From positions 124,001-188,000 of the forward strand of contig NZ_LMCF01000012.1 in the NCBI RefSeq assembly GCF_001623075.1: a stretch of 64,000 nucleotides of DNA, given 5' to 3'. The notes under the pieces were generated by a model that did not search any database, was not told the DNA's origin, and saw nothing but the letters and a program-made list of their open reading frames with translations. Positions 43,296 to 54,070 of this stretch are shown here, piece after piece (position 1 is the stretch's first letter; each line of letters starts with the position of its first letter). A program made the position numbers and the translations under genes. This stretch comes from Pseudovibrio sp. Ad37. GTDB lineage: Bacteria; Pseudomonadota; Alphaproteobacteria; Rhizobiales; Stappiaceae.

Positions 43296-44123
43296 TTGGT
43301 GGGTGCACCTTCACAGGTTGGTTCGGAAAGCTCTTCTGTTTTTATGGAGCTGGAAAAGGGCTTTCGTAACTTGGAAAACGAAAGAAATCTGCGTGTTCTG
43401 CACGCGGGCGATCTTTCGCACCTGTATCTTCATAAAAAATCTGAAGCTCACTACGCCAATTGTCGGTTCATCTACATTCGATCAATTGAGCACTACCTCT
43501 CCCTTTTTCCGGTAGACGAGACGATAGACGTTGATGTGAATGTGCCAGCAAATGTGTCCGGCTGGGACTTGAAGAAAACGCTCATCGCTCTGCTTAAAGG
43601 CAATCCAGAGTCGCTTGACTGGGTTCAGTTGAGGGATCCATATGCGGGTCATGACGAGTTTCCGAAGTCGTTGATCTCCTTTGCCCTTGAACATTGTGAC
43701 CCGGTTCGCTTCGCGCTTTATCATTACAATCGGATTGAGCGGCAGAAGCATAGGTTTGATGGTGTGTCTCTCGGCGAGATCGTGCCTGAACGCTTGTATG
43801 ACCTCATCCGCTCATCACTGGTGCTGCGCTGGTACAATCAGAATCGCTATCAGGGCGTTCCGCCTTCTCGCCTCTCAGATATTGCCGAGGCGACCTTTAT
43901 TCGCCCTGTGCTTCGTGGTGAGATTGAAGAATTGGTAGAACGTAGCGAGGCTGGGATGATCAAGGATGTCGTTCGCACTGCTGGCGCTGTCAGCGATCTG
44001 ATACTGGCTGAATTGGAAGCGGGCCCTGCGCTACTTGCGCGCCGTCGTCGCCAATTTACTCAGGAAACTGCTGCCCAAGCAGATCGTTTCTTCCTGAAAT
44101 GGGCGGTCATCCCTAAAAACTAA
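43296..44123 (+). CDS. Nucleotidyltransferase-fold (RlaP/YcgL-like) protein, catalytic motif lost
   Basis: 275 residues. The body matches the DNA-polymerase-beta-superfamily group PF10127: RFIYIRSIEHYLSLFPVDE, VSGWDLKKTLIALLKGNPESL and FALYHYNRIERQKH. Active members carry GSRAxG...SDxDVRF just before RFIY; here that stretch is GDLSHLYLHKKSEAHYANCR, without the Gly-Ser and Asp-x-Asp metal ligands. Thus probably a pseudoenzyme. GTG/TTG start at 43296 uncertain; an ATG lies at 43344 (MELEKGF). Confidence 0.7.
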   Translation: MVGAPSQVGSESSSVFMELEKGFRNLENERNLRVLHAGDLSHLYLHKKSEAHYANCRFIYIRSIEHYLSLFPVDETIDVDVNVPANVSGWDLKKTLIALLKGNPESLDWVQLRDPYAGHDEFPKSLISFALEHCDPVRFALYHYNRIERQKHRFDGVSLGEIVPERLYDLIRSSLVLRWYNQNRYQGVPPSRLSDIAEATFIRPVLRGEIEELVERSEAGMIKDVVRTAGAVSDLILAELEAGPALLARRRRQFTQETAAQADRFFLKWAVIPKN

Positions 44124-44196
44124 GGGTCTCACAAGGCCTTCTGTTTACTTCTCTCACCTGAAGCTCTGCAGAAACAGCAGAACCGTGCCAGTTTGC

Positions 44197-44222
44197 GTGA
44201 GAAAGATCTTTACCTTTCTCAC
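44197..44222. terminator. Hairpin between convergent RlaP-like and MAPEG genes
   Basis: gtgagaaag (44197-44205) / ctttctcac (44214-44222), 9-bp perfect stem, 8-nt loop. Confidence 0.5.
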
Positions 44223-44265
44223 AATACCTTGAAATCGCGGGGATTATGACCCTCAGCGCTTGCTG

Positions 44266-44643
44266 TTATGACCACGCCGGAGACGTGAACAGCGCAACAG
44301 CGCAAATCAAACCAACGAACCAGACAAGAGAACGCAGGGTGGCGCGGTTAAGCCAATAGCATGCGACGAACAGCACGCGCATTGCGATGAACAGACCGCA
44401 CAATCTTTCAATCCAGTCTGGGTCACCGCCATAGGCGAGGGCAACGAGCACAGATACTGCATAAAGAGGGAAAGCTTCGAGGCCGTTGATCTCTGCGGAG
44501 CGTGCGCGCAAGCGAAATCCTTCTTTCCAGTACTCTGGGTCTCTTGGGTTTGAGTTGTCGAACTTGCGGGAAAATTTGGCAGGAAGAACAGAAAGCCATG
44601 GCATCAGACCGGCAATCAGTATGGTCCATAAAGGGAAAGACAT
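44266..44643 (-). CDS. MAPEG family membrane protein
   Basis: 125 residues with four hydrophobic helices. PRDPEYWKEGFRLRARSAEINGLEAFPLYAVSV, quoted as the R-A-x-x-x-x-N-x-x-E-x-F-P signature (GLEAFPLYA), is characteristic of MAPEG proteins related to glutathione-dependent membrane enzymes. ATG 44643 has GGAG 8 nt upstream; the longer frame to 44718 is not supported. Confidence 0.85.
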   Translation of the reverse strand: MSFPLWTILIAGLMPWLSVLPAKFSRKFDNSNPRDPEYWKEGFRLRARSAEINGLEAFPLYAVSVLVALAYGGDPDWIERLCGLFIAMRVLFVACYWLNRATLRSLVWFVGLICAVALFTSPAWS

Positions 44644-44905
44644 TGTGCAGCTCCAAATAAACTCAGAAAAATCGGAGCCTTTATACAGGCATAAAGAAGC
44701 AAAGTGAACTGAGTTCACTTAGGTTTGAAGCCTCCACTGCGAATATTTCCGCACTTTGGCTTCGCTCATTCCAATTCTAATCGCAATTATTTTAAGCGCA
44801 TCGTCTGGTTGTCATCGATCCGAAGAAAAAGGGCACTATGAAGTGCTGGAATCGAGTGACACCGAATGATTGGACATTGTCCGGCGCGCCAGTGGAGACG
44901 TGCCT

Positions 44906-45364
44906 ATGACTAAGGCAAATGTACTGTTTGTTTGCGTAGATAATTCATTTCTGAGTCTGGCCGCAGAAGCCTACTTAAACCATACCTCCATGGGAGAGTT
45001 GCGTGCCTTCTCTGGTGGCCCCTTGCCACGAGAGGAAATGGTGTCGCTTACCAAGAAGGTTCTTTTCGCCAACGGTATGGATGAGGGGGGATTGCATCCG
45101 AAGCCCTGGACGATTTTTTCGCTGCCCCATGCGCCTCAACCTGACTATATAATAAGACTTCAGACAAGTGTGCTTCTTGACAAGCAACCAATGTGGCCCG
45201 GTCATCCAGTAAAGTTGAACTGGGATATTTGCCTAGATGAAGATATTCCCCGGAACATAAAAGAGGCAACAGATGCATTCCGCAAAATTAAAGAATCTAT
45301 AGATCTTGCAACCTCCTCTAAGGTTTTTTCTAGTGATTCTCTAAATTGGCGTGCAGCTTGTTAA
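44906..45364 (+). CDS. Low-molecular-weight phosphatase/arsenate reductase-like protein, degenerate
   Basis: 152 residues. The P-loop of LMW-PTP/ArsC proteins (C-T-G-N-S-A-R-S) appears as CVDNSFLS: the Cys and Ser remain but the phosphate-binding Arg is Leu. PWTIFSLPHAPQPDYIIRL and HPVKLNWDICLDEDI occupy the acid-loop region. Catalysis is doubtful. GGAG 8 nt before ATG 44906 supports this start. Confidence 0.65.
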   Translation: MTKANVLFVCVDNSFLSLAAEAYLNHTSMGELRAFSGGPLPREEMVSLTKKVLFANGMDEGGLHPKPWTIFSLPHAPQPDYIIRLQTSVLLDKQPMWPGHPVKLNWDICLDEDIPRNIKEATDAFRKIKESIDLATSSKVFSSDSLNWRAAC

Positions 45365-45552
45365 GGTTGGCTGGCCCAATGCTTTATGAGAGTTGTCAGA
45401 TTTTCCCATGTTTCCCTTAGGAAATAGGGGTTTCAGTGGGAAACTCACATTTTTTTGAGTGGTAAACCTTTCACCTGCCTTGTTTTAGGGGCAGTTTCTT
45501 AAGGTCTTTATGGTTAATACGCCTTAATTCACAAGGCTGGGATGACACCACT

Positions 45553-46092
45553 ATGAATCGTAGTTTGACGATTGCATTTGTTTCTGTAATTGCACTTTCC
45601 ACAATAGCGTGCCAACGGACGACGTATACCCGTAGCTATGTCTCTCCGTTGCCTGCTTCTCCGATCTCACCAATCGAGGGTCAGACCCTGTCGCCGATCA
45701 CTCCTGGTCAGCCAGGCGCTGAAGGCCAGATCTTGGTTGACGGTCAGGACGCGAACGCTAATTCGCAGGTTGTTTCTGCACCTCCTGCTCCAAACGTCAA
45801 TGCAACAGGTGGTTCTGTGGGCCGCACCGATCTGCTTGGCGGCTGGAGCGTCTCTTCAGGTGGCGACAACTGTAAGCTCTTCATGACGCTGACCAAGTGG
45901 AGCGGCGGTTACCGTGCAAATACACGCGGCTGTAGCGATGCAACGCTCTCTCAGATTTCTGCATGGAATCTGAATGGCAGTCAGGTTGTCTTGAAAGACG
46001 CTGGCGGCGGAAACGTTGCGACCCTCTCTGGGGCTGGAACCAACTTCTCTGGTCAAACAGCGAACGGCGCTCCAATCAACTTCGCCCGCTAA
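45553..46092 (+). CDS. omp19: Omp19-like outer-membrane lipoprotein with AprI/Inh domain
   Basis: 179 residues. Lipobox ALSTIAC gives a lipidated Cys20. A Pro/Gln-rich linker (SPISPIEGQTLSPITPG) leads to a C-terminal protease-inhibitor Inh/AprI-type barrel: LLGGWSVSSGGDNCKLFMTL, GGYRANTRGCSDATLSQI, NFSGQTANGAPINFAR. Same architecture as Brucella Omp19, which inhibits host proteases; here an envelope role is inferred. Confidence 0.88.
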   Translation: MNRSLTIAFVSVIALSTIACQRTTYTRSYVSPLPASPISPIEGQTLSPITPGQPGAEGQILVDGQDANANSQVVSAPPAPNVNATGGSVGRTDLLGGWSVSSGGDNCKLFMTLTKWSGGYRANTRGCSDATLSQISAWNLNGSQVVLKDAGGGNVATLSGAGTNFSGQTANGAPINFAR

Positions 46093-46120
46093 TCATCATC
46101 TGATGATCCTATAAGTTTCG

Positions 46121-46155
46121 AAGCGTTGCGCCAATATCAGGCGCAGCGCTTTTTG
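46121..46155 (+). terminator. Intrinsic terminator after the Omp19-like gene
   Basis: aagcgttgcgcc (46121-46132) / ggcgcagcgctt (46140-46151), one wobble, then ttttt. Confidence 0.88.
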
Positions 46156-46326
46156 CGTTTGTTTAAGTGCGCCGCAGAATTTGATCAGATGTGAGACGTT
46201 GGTTTTACGAATAAACCCTATTGTACTTGCGTCTGGGTAGCGCTCTCCTTTATGCCATGGGCAAATATAGCCCATCGGATCGGCGTGATTTGCCCTCTGA
46301 AATACAGCTTAAGGAATGTGAGCTCC

Positions 46327-47484
46327 GTGCTTGAGAATACGTCTAACCTAACAACCGTCCTTGCCCACTACGAAGCGATGGTGGCGCGGGGCGACCTGGA
46401 AGCCGATCCGGCGCAAATTCAGGTGGCAAAGTCTCTGGATGCTTTGACTGCAGAAATGGTGCAGCGAAAGCCGGAAGAAAAGAAGGGGCTGTTAGGTCGC
46501 CTGCTTGGAAAAGGCAAGGAAGAGCCAGACTATATCAAAGGCCTGTATATTTGGGGATCTGTAGGACGCGGCAAAACCATGCTCATGGATCTGTTCTACG
46601 ATCTAAGTCCTGAACCTAAAAAGCATCGTTCCCACTTCCATGAGTTTATGGAGGAGATCCACGATCGCATATTTATGGTCCGCAAGAAGATCAGTGCTGG
46701 GACGATCAAAGACCGCGATCCGATCATCCCGGTTGCTGAGGAGATCATCAGTACAACGCGGCTCCTGTGCTTTGATGAATTCACTGTAACCGACATCGCA
46801 GATGCCATGTTGCTCGGGCGGCTTTTCGGCAAATTGTTCGAGGCTGGCGTTGTCGTCGTGTGTACCTCAAACGTGGTGCCGGATGAACTCTATAAAGACG
46901 GACTGAATAGAAATCACATTCTTCCATTCATCCGTTCTTTGAGTGAGCGAATGAGTGTCATCCATTTGGATGCGCCGACGGATTACCGCCTCGAGAAGCT
47001 CTCTGGCTCCGACACGTATCTTGAGCCGCTTGGTCCTGAAAGTCTTCAGAAAATGGAGAAACTTTGGGCTAGTATGACTTATGGCCTTCAGTGCCATCTT
47101 ATTGAGTTGGAAAATAAAGGCCGGAAAATACCCGTGAGCCGCACCTGTAGCGCGATTGCCTGGTTCACATTTCAGGAATTGTGTTGCACCCCGCTAGGGC
47201 CCTCTGATTACCTGCGTATTGCACATGCTTTCAACACAGTTTTCCTCGAAGGTGTACCTGTCTTGGACAAGGCGCGTAGGAACGAAGCAAAGCGATTCAT
47301 CAATCTGATTGATACGCTCTACGACAATCACGTTCATCTCGTGATTCAGGCAAGCGCAGAGCCGCAGGAGCTCTATGTTGCCTCATCTGGAACCGAAGCA
47401 TTTGAGTTTGATCGGACAGCTTCGCGCTTGATCGAAATGCGTTCGGAAGAGTACTTGATGCGTGAGCATAATATCGAAATCTGA
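46327..47484 (+). CDS. zapE: Cell division protein ZapE (AFG1-like ATPase)
   Basis: Cytosolic P-loop ATPase that acts on the Z ring; 385 residues. Walker A GSVGRGKTMLMDLFYD, HRSHFHEFMEEIHDR, Walker B LLCFDEFTVTDIADAM and CTSNVVPDELYKDGLNR are diagnostic. The start is unusual: GTG 46327 (MLENTSN) with AAGGA 11 nt upstream, or GTG 46318. The longer frame to 46252 has no ribosome site. Precedes the TCA block, as in other Rhizobiales. Confidence 0.92.
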   Translation: MLENTSNLTTVLAHYEAMVARGDLEADPAQIQVAKSLDALTAEMVQRKPEEKKGLLGRLLGKGKEEPDYIKGLYIWGSVGRGKTMLMDLFYDLSPEPKKHRSHFHEFMEEIHDRIFMVRKKISAGTIKDRDPIIPVAEEIISTTRLLCFDEFTVTDIADAMLLGRLFGKLFEAGVVVVCTSNVVPDELYKDGLNRNHILPFIRSLSERMSVIHLDAPTDYRLEKLSGSDTYLEPLGPESLQKMEKLWASMTYGLQCHLIELENKGRKIPVSRTCSAIAWFTFQELCCTPLGPSDYLRIAHAFNTVFLEGVPVLDKARRNEAKRFINLIDTLYDNHVHLVIQASAEPQELYVASSGTEAFEFDRTASRLIEMRSEEYLMREHNIEI

Positions 47485-47510
47485 AAAAATTTAATTTTAT
47501 TCAGAAATGA

Positions 47511-48635
<1,125 letters not shown>

Positions 48636-48657
48636 GCCACGCAAGCTATGATCTGAA

Positions 48658-48706
48658 AGACTGGCAGCACTAGGCGTTGCCAGTCTAGCTCCCTGCTTCG
48701 GCAGGG
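48658..48706 (+). other. Double hairpin between mdh and sucC
   Basis: agactggca (48658-48666) / tgccagtct (48678-48686), then ccctgc-ttcg-gcaggg (48691-48706) with a UUCG loop. Neither has a T tract, so they look like mRNA processing or stability elements within the operon. Confidence 0.6.
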
Positions 48707-48728
48707 CCCCTTAGAATGGGAAGGGCAG

Positions 48729-49928
48729 ATGAACATACATGAATACCAGGCCAAACAGGTCCTGAAGGAATACGGCGCACCTGTTGCTGAAGGTGTTGCA
48801 ATTTTCTCCGCTGATGAAGCTGAAGCTGCTGCAAAAAGCCTTCCAGGCCCGTTGTGGGTTGTGAAGTCCCAAATCCACGCAGGTGGTCGCGGTAAGGGTA
48901 AGTTCAAAGAACTTGGCCCAGAAGCAAAAGGCGGCGTTCGTCTTGCATTCAACTTGGATGAAGTAAAGTCCCACGCTGCTGACATGCTCGGCAACACTCT
49001 GGTGACTGCACAGACCGGTGATGCTGGTAAAGTCGTAAACCGTCTCTACATTGAAGACGGCGCAGACATTGACCGCGAACTGTACCTCTCTCTGCTCGTC
49101 GACCGCACGTGTGGTCAGGTTGCTTTCGTAGCATCCACCGAAGGCGGCATGGATATCGAGGAAGTTGCGCACAACACGCCAGAACTTATCCTCACTCTGC
49201 CAATCGATCCGCTTCAGGGCGTGACCGAAGACAAAGCATCCGCTCTTTGTGACACCCTCAAGCTTGAAGGTGAAGCACGCGCGGATGGCATGAAGCTGTT
49301 CCCAATCCTCTACAAAGCATTTGTAGAAAAGGATATGGCGCTTCTCGAAATCAACCCACTGATCGTTATGGAAAATGGTCGTCTGCGCGTTCTGGATGCG
49401 AAAGTGTCCTTTGACGGCAACGCACTGTTCCGCCACGAAGACATTGTTGCCCTGCGCGATAAGACCGAAGAAGACGAAAAAGAGATCGAAGCTTCCAAGC
49501 ACGACCTCGCTTACGTTGCTCTCGACGGTAACATCGGCTGCATGGTGAACGGTGCTGGTCTGGCAATGGCGACCATGGACATCATCAAGCTGTATGGTGC
49601 TGAGCCTGCAAACTTCCTCGACGTTGGTGGCGGTGCGACCAAAGAGAAAGTAACCTCTGCGTTCAAGATCATCACGTCCGATCCAAACGTACAGGGCATT
49701 CTGGTTAACATCTTCGGTGGCATCATGCGCTGTGATGTGATCGCAGAAGGCGTTCTGGCTGCTGTTAAAGAAGTTGGTCTTCAGGTTCCACTCGTTGTGC
49801 GTCTCGAAGGCACCAACGTTGAGCTTGGTAAAAAGATCATTAGCGAAAGCGGCATGAATGTTATTCCTGCTGACGATCTCGACGATGCAGCTCAGAAAAT
49901 CGTGGCTGCTGTGAAGGAGGTCGCATAA
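48729..49928 (+). CDS. sucC: Succinyl-CoA synthetase beta subunit
   Basis: ATP-grasp subunit, 399 residues, forming ATP/GTP and succinate from succinyl-CoA. [41 protein letters not shown] and [15 protein letters not shown] are the family signatures. GGGAAGGG precedes the ATG. Its stop overlaps the sucD start by one base (TAATG). Confidence 0.97.
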   Translation: MNIHEYQAKQVLKEYGAPVAEGVAIFSADEAEAAAKSLPGPLWVVKSQIHAGGRGKGKFKELGPEAKGGVRLAFNLDEVKSHAADMLGNTLVTAQTGDAGKVVNRLYIEDGADIDRELYLSLLVDRTCGQVAFVASTEGGMDIEEVAHNTPELILTLPIDPLQGVTEDKASALCDTLKLEGEARADGMKLFPILYKAFVEKDMALLEINPLIVMENGRLRVLDAKVSFDGNALFRHEDIVALRDKTEEDEKEIEASKHDLAYVALDGNIGCMVNGAGLAMATMDIIKLYGAEPANFLDVGGGATKEKVTSAFKIITSDPNVQGILVNIFGGIMRCDVIAEGVLAAVKEVGLQVPLVVRLEGTNVELGKKIISESGMNVIPADDLDDAAQKIVAAVKEVA

Positions 49929-50851
49929 TGTCTATCCTCGTCGACAAAGACACCAAAGTCATCGTTCAGGGTCTGACTGGTAAAACCGGTACATTCCACA
50001 CTGAGCAGGCACTGGCTTACTTCGGCACCCAAATGGTTGCTGGCGTACACCCTAAAAAAGGCGGAGAAACCTGGTCTTCCGGACTTGAATCCGCTGCTGA
50101 ACTGCCAATCTTTGCTTCCGTTAAAGAAGCTAAAGAAGCAACCGGTGCAAACGCTTCTGTTGTTTACGTCCCACCAGCAGGTGCAGGCGCAGCAATCATC
50201 GAAGCTATCGACGCTGGCATTCCTTTGATCGTTTGTATCACTGAGGGTATCCCGGTTGCAGACATGGTGAAGGTTAAAGCTCGCCTCGACGCATCCGACA
50301 GCCGTCTTCTCGGTCCAAACTGTCCAGGTGTTCTGACACCTGAACAGTGCAAGATTGGCATTATGCCAGGCTCCATCTTCCAGAAGGGCTCTGTAGGTAT
50401 TGTTTCCCGTTCAGGTACACTTACTTATGAAGCAGTCTTCCAGACTTCGCAGGAAGGCCTCGGCCAGTCCACGGCAGTCGGTATTGGTGGTGACCCTGTA
50501 AAAGGCACTGAGTTCATCGATATGCTGGACCTGTTCCTGGACGATCCAGAAACAGAATCCATCATCATGATCGGTGAGATCGGTGGTTCTGCAGAAGAAG
50601 AAGCAGCTGAATGGCTCAAAGAACAGGCTGCAAAAGGCCGTTCTAAGCCAATGGTTGGCTTCATTGCTGGTCGTACAGCGCCTCCAGGCCGTACCATGGG
50701 TCACGCAGGTGCTGTGATCTCTGGCGGTAAAGGCGGAGCGGACGACAAGATTGCTGCAATGGAAGACGCGGGCATCCGTGTATCTCCATCCCCAGCTAAA
50801 CTTGGCAAGACCCTTGTTGCTCTTCTCGAAGAGTTGAAGCAGGGTGCTTAA
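49928..50851 (+). CDS. sucD: Succinyl-CoA synthetase alpha subunit
   Basis: 307 residues with the CoA-binding fold: [47 protein letters not shown] and the phosphorylated active-site His in [16 protein letters not shown]. Translationally coupled to sucC. Confidence 0.97.
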   Translation: MSILVDKDTKVIVQGLTGKTGTFHTEQALAYFGTQMVAGVHPKKGGETWSSGLESAAELPIFASVKEAKEATGANASVVYVPPAGAGAAIIEAIDAGIPLIVCITEGIPVADMVKVKARLDASDSRLLGPNCPGVLTPEQCKIGIMPGSIFQKGSVGIVSRSGTLTYEAVFQTSQEGLGQSTAVGIGGDPVKGTEFIDMLDLFLDDPETESIIMIGEIGGSAEEEAAEWLKEQAAKGRSKPMVGFIAGRTAPPGRTMGHAGAVISGGKGGADDKIAAMEDAGIRVSPSPAKLGKTLVALLEELKQGA

Positions 50852-50859
50852 AAATTACA

Positions 50860-51012
50860 CCTCCTATACTTTTTAGGAGGCATACTAAATCGACTGTCGG
50901 TGAATCACTTTCATCGACAGTCTTGAGAAGGCAGTAAGTCCCCAGGCTTGCTGTCAGTCGCGGGACCCAAGGGTATGTGGTGTGTGACACCCGCCCAAAG
51001 AAAGTAGGGCGG
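50860..51012 (+). other. Three hairpins in the sucD-sucA gap
   Basis: cctccta/taggagg (50860-50880), gactgtcg/cgacagtc (50892-50922), and ccgccc/gggcgg (50991-51012, ending 22 bases before sucA). The 183-base gap is long for this otherwise tight operon. No known RNA family is recognised. Confidence 0.55.
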
Positions 51013-51034
51013 ATCAACAGTCCGCTTAAAAACG

Positions 51035-54004
51035 ATGGCTCGGCAGGACGCGAACAACGTATTCGCGCTGACGTCGTTTCTTTACGGCGCCAACGCTCCT
51101 TATATTGAAGAGCTTTATGCTCAATATCAGGAAAACCCGAATTCACTCGACCCCGAGTGGAAAGAATTCTTTTTTTCGCTTCAGGACAATCCAGAGGACG
51201 TAATCAAGGAAGCTCGCGGAGCAACCTGGCAGCGTTCTGATTGGCCAGTTCCAGCAAATGGTGAACTGGTTTCAGCTCTTGATGGCGACTGGCCTGCTGA
51301 AAAAGAAGTCAGCAAAAAGATCAAGTCCACGGCCAAGAAGAATGGTGTTGAGCTAACCGAAGATCAGGTGCTGCAAGCAACTCGCGATAGTGTTCGTGCG
51401 ATCATGATGATCCGTGCTTACCGTATGCGTGGCCACTTGCATGCTGATCTTGACCCGCTCCGCCTTGCTGTTCCTGGTGACCATGAAGAGTTGCATCCCG
51501 CGACCTATGGCTTCTCTGAAGCGGACTGGGATCGGAAGATCTTCCTGGACAACGTTCTGGGTATGGAATTCGCCACCATCCGTGAGATGCTGGAAATTCT
51601 GAAACGGACCTATTGCTCCACCCTCGGTGTTGAGTTCATGCACATTTCTGATCCAGCTGCCAAAGCATGGATCCAGGAGCGCATTGAAGGTCCGGACAAG
51701 CATGTTGCCTTCACACCAGAAGGTAAGAAAGCGATCCTCAATAAACTTGTTGAGGCCGAAGGCTTCGAGAAGTTCCTTGATGTAAAATACACCGGTACAA
51801 AGCGTTTCGGTCTGGACGGTGGTGAAGCACTTATTCCAGCGCTCGAGCAGATCATCAAACGTGGTGGTGCTCTTGGCGTTAAAGACATCGTCTTGGGAAT
51901 GGCTCACCGTGGTCGCCTGAACGTTCTATCCCAGGTTATGGGTAAGCCACATCGCGCGATCTTCCACGAATTCAAGGGCGGTTCTTACGCTCCCGACGAC
52001 GTAGAAGGCTCCGGTGATGTTAAGTACCACCTCGGTGCCTCTTCTGACCGCTCTTTCGACAACAACAACGTTCACCTGTCTTTGACAGCGAACCCGTCTC
52101 ACCTTGAGATCGTAAACCCGGTTGTTCTGGGTAAGGTCCGCGCGAAGCAGGACCAGCTTTCTGACTGGAAAGAGACATCGGAAATTGATCGCAGCAACGT
52201 CCTTCCATTGCTTCTGCATGGCGATGCCGCGTTTGCTGGTCAGGGTGTTGTTGCTGAGTGTTTCGGTCTGTCCGCACTTCGTGGTCACCGCACTGGTGGT
52301 TCGATCCATGTGATCATCAACAACCAGATCGGCTTTACAACCAACCCACGTTTCTCACGATCTTCACCTTATCCGTCTGACGCCGCGAAAGTGATTGAAG
52401 CGCCGATCTTCCATGCAAATGGTGATGATCCGGAAGCTGTGACTTTTGCCGCAAAGATTGCAACTGAATATCGTCAGAAGTTCGGACGCCCAGTCGTGAT
52501 TGATATCATCTGTTATCGCCGCTTTGGCCATAACGAAGGTGACGAGCCTGCGTTTACGCAGCCAATCATGTACCGCAAGATCCGCAAGCATGAAACAACC
52601 CTTCAGATCTATGCTGACAAGCTGGTCAAAGAAGGTCTGATGTCTGCTGAGGACGTTAATAAAGCAAAAGCTGATTGGCGTTCGCATCTGGATCGTGAGT
52701 TCGAAACAGGCCAAACCTACAAGCCAAACAAAGCCGACTGGCTTGATGGCCGTTGGTCTAAGATGAAGATTGCTAAGGAAGTCGATGAGCCGCGTCGTGG
52801 TTCTACTGGTCTTTCAATGGATGAACTCAAGGAACTTGGCGGCAAGCTGACTAATGTTCCTGATGACTTCAATGCACACCGCACGATCCGCCGCTTCATG
52901 AACAACCGTGCCAAAATGATTGAGACCGGTGAAGGTATCGATTGGGCAATGGGCGAAGCAATGGCATTCGGTGCATTGCTGAAAGAAGGCCATTCCGTTC
53001 GCTTGTCCGGTCAGGATTGTGAGCGCGGTACCTTCTCTCAGCGTCACTCTGTTCTGTATGATCAGGAAGACGAAGACCGTTACATCCCGCTGAACCACGT
53101 TGGTGAAAAGCAGGGTCGTTACGAAGTCATCAACTCAATGCTTTCTGAAGAAGCAGTGTTGGGCTTTGAATACGGTTACTCGTTGACAGAACCAAATGCG
53201 CTGACCATGTGGGAAGCACAGTTCGGTGACTTCGCAAACGGTGCGCAGGTGCTGTTTGACCAGTTCATCTCCTCTGGTGAGCGTAAATGGCTTCGAATGT
53301 CCGGTCTGGTATGTTTGCTGCCGCATGGCTATGAAGGTCAAGGGCCTGAGCACTCCTCAGCACGCCTTGAACGTTTCTTGCAGATGTGCGCGGAAGACAA
53401 CATGCAGGTAGCCAACTGTTCGACACCGGCAAACTACTTCCACATCCTTCGCCGTCAGTTGAAGCGTGACATTCGTAAGCCACTCGTTCTGATGACGCCA
53501 AAGTCTCTGCTCCGCCACAAGCGTGCAGTTTCCAAACTGGAAGACTTCGGCGCAGACGAAAGCTTCCACCGTCTCCTTCACGATGATGCTCAAACGAACC
53601 CGGGTTCAACTGTTGAGCTGAAGAAGGATGAAGACATCCGTCGCGTGATCCTGTGTACAGGCAAGGTCTACTATGACCTGCTCGAAGAGCGTGAGAAACG
53701 TAACATCAATGACGTTTACATTCTCCGCGTTGAGCAGCTCTACCCGTTCCCGACCAAGTCTTTGTGCGTAGAGATGGGACGCTTCAAGAATGCAGATGTA
53801 GTCTGGTGTCAGGAAGAGCCAAAGAACATGGGCTCCTGGTTCTTCATTCAACAATATATTGAATGGGTTCTGGAGCATGTGAATGCAAAAGTGCATCGTC
53901 CGCGTTACGTTGGCCGTCCACCAGCTGCTGCAACAGCAACCGGCTTGATGTCAAAGCACTTGGCTCAGCTACAAGCTTTCCTCGACGATGCATTCGCCGA
54001 GTAA
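51035..54004 (+). CDS. sucA: 2-oxoglutarate dehydrogenase E1 component
   Basis: Thiamine-diphosphate-dependent subunit, 989 residues, decarboxylating 2-oxoglutarate. FLYGANAPYIEELYAQYQEN begins the E2-binding N-terminus; GMAHRGRLNVLSQVMGKPH, the ThDP motif GDAAFAGQGVVAE and CYRRFGHNEGDEP (active site His) and SGQDCERGTFSQRH are visible. Preceded by the structured gap. Confidence 0.98.
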   Translation: MARQDANNVFALTSFLYGANAPYIEELYAQYQENPNSLDPEWKEFFFSLQDNPEDVIKEARGATWQRSDWPVPANGELVSALDGDWPAEKEVSKKIKSTAKKNGVELTEDQVLQATRDSVRAIMMIRAYRMRGHLHADLDPLRLAVPGDHEELHPATYGFSEADWDRKIFLDNVLGMEFATIREMLEILKRTYCSTLGVEFMHISDPAAKAWIQERIEGPDKHVAFTPEGKKAILNKLVEAEGFEKFLDVKYTGTKRFGLDGGEALIPALEQIIKRGGALGVKDIVLGMAHRGRLNVLSQVMGKPHRAIFHEFKGGSYAPDDVEGSGDVKYHLGASSDRSFDNNNVHLSLTANPSHLEIVNPVVLGKVRAKQDQLSDWKETSEIDRSNVLPLLLHGDAAFAGQGVVAECFGLSALRGHRTGGSIHVIINNQIGFTTNPRFSRSSPYPSDAAKVIEAPIFHANGDDPEAVTFAAKIATEYRQKFGRPVVIDIICYRRFGHNEGDEPAFTQPIMYRKIRKHETTLQIYADKLVKEGLMSAEDVNKAKADWRSHLDREFETGQTYKPNKADWLDGRWSKMKIAKEVDEPRRGSTGLSMDELKELGGKLTNVPDDFNAHRTIRRFMNNRAKMIETGEGIDWAMGEAMAFGALLKEGHSVRLSGQDCERGTFSQRHSVLYDQEDEDRYIPLNHVGEKQGRYEVINSMLSEEAVLGFEYGYSLTEPNALTMWEAQFGDFANGAQVLFDQFISSGERKWLRMSGLVCLLPHGYEGQGPEHSSARLERFLQMCAEDNMQVANCSTPANYFHILRRQLKRDIRKPLVLMTPKSLLRHKRAVSKLEDFGADESFHRLLHDDAQTNPGSTVELKKDEDIRRVILCTGKVYYDLLEEREKRNINDVYILRVEQLYPFPTKSLCVEMGRFKNADVVWCQEEPKNMGSWFFIQQYIEWVLEHVNAKVHRPRYVGRPPAAATATGLMSKHLAQLQAFLDDAFAE

Positions 54005-54070
54005 GTACCTCGTAATCAGGTAAGTCCGACAGGCCTTTTAGGGGCCCTGAAACGAAAAGAGATAGAGACA

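Noticed and set aside
45511-45526. CtrA-like TTAA-N-TTAA site upstream of the Omp19-like gene
   Set aside because: The spacer is 6 bases, not the 7 of the CtrA consensus, and the rest of the consensus is absent.
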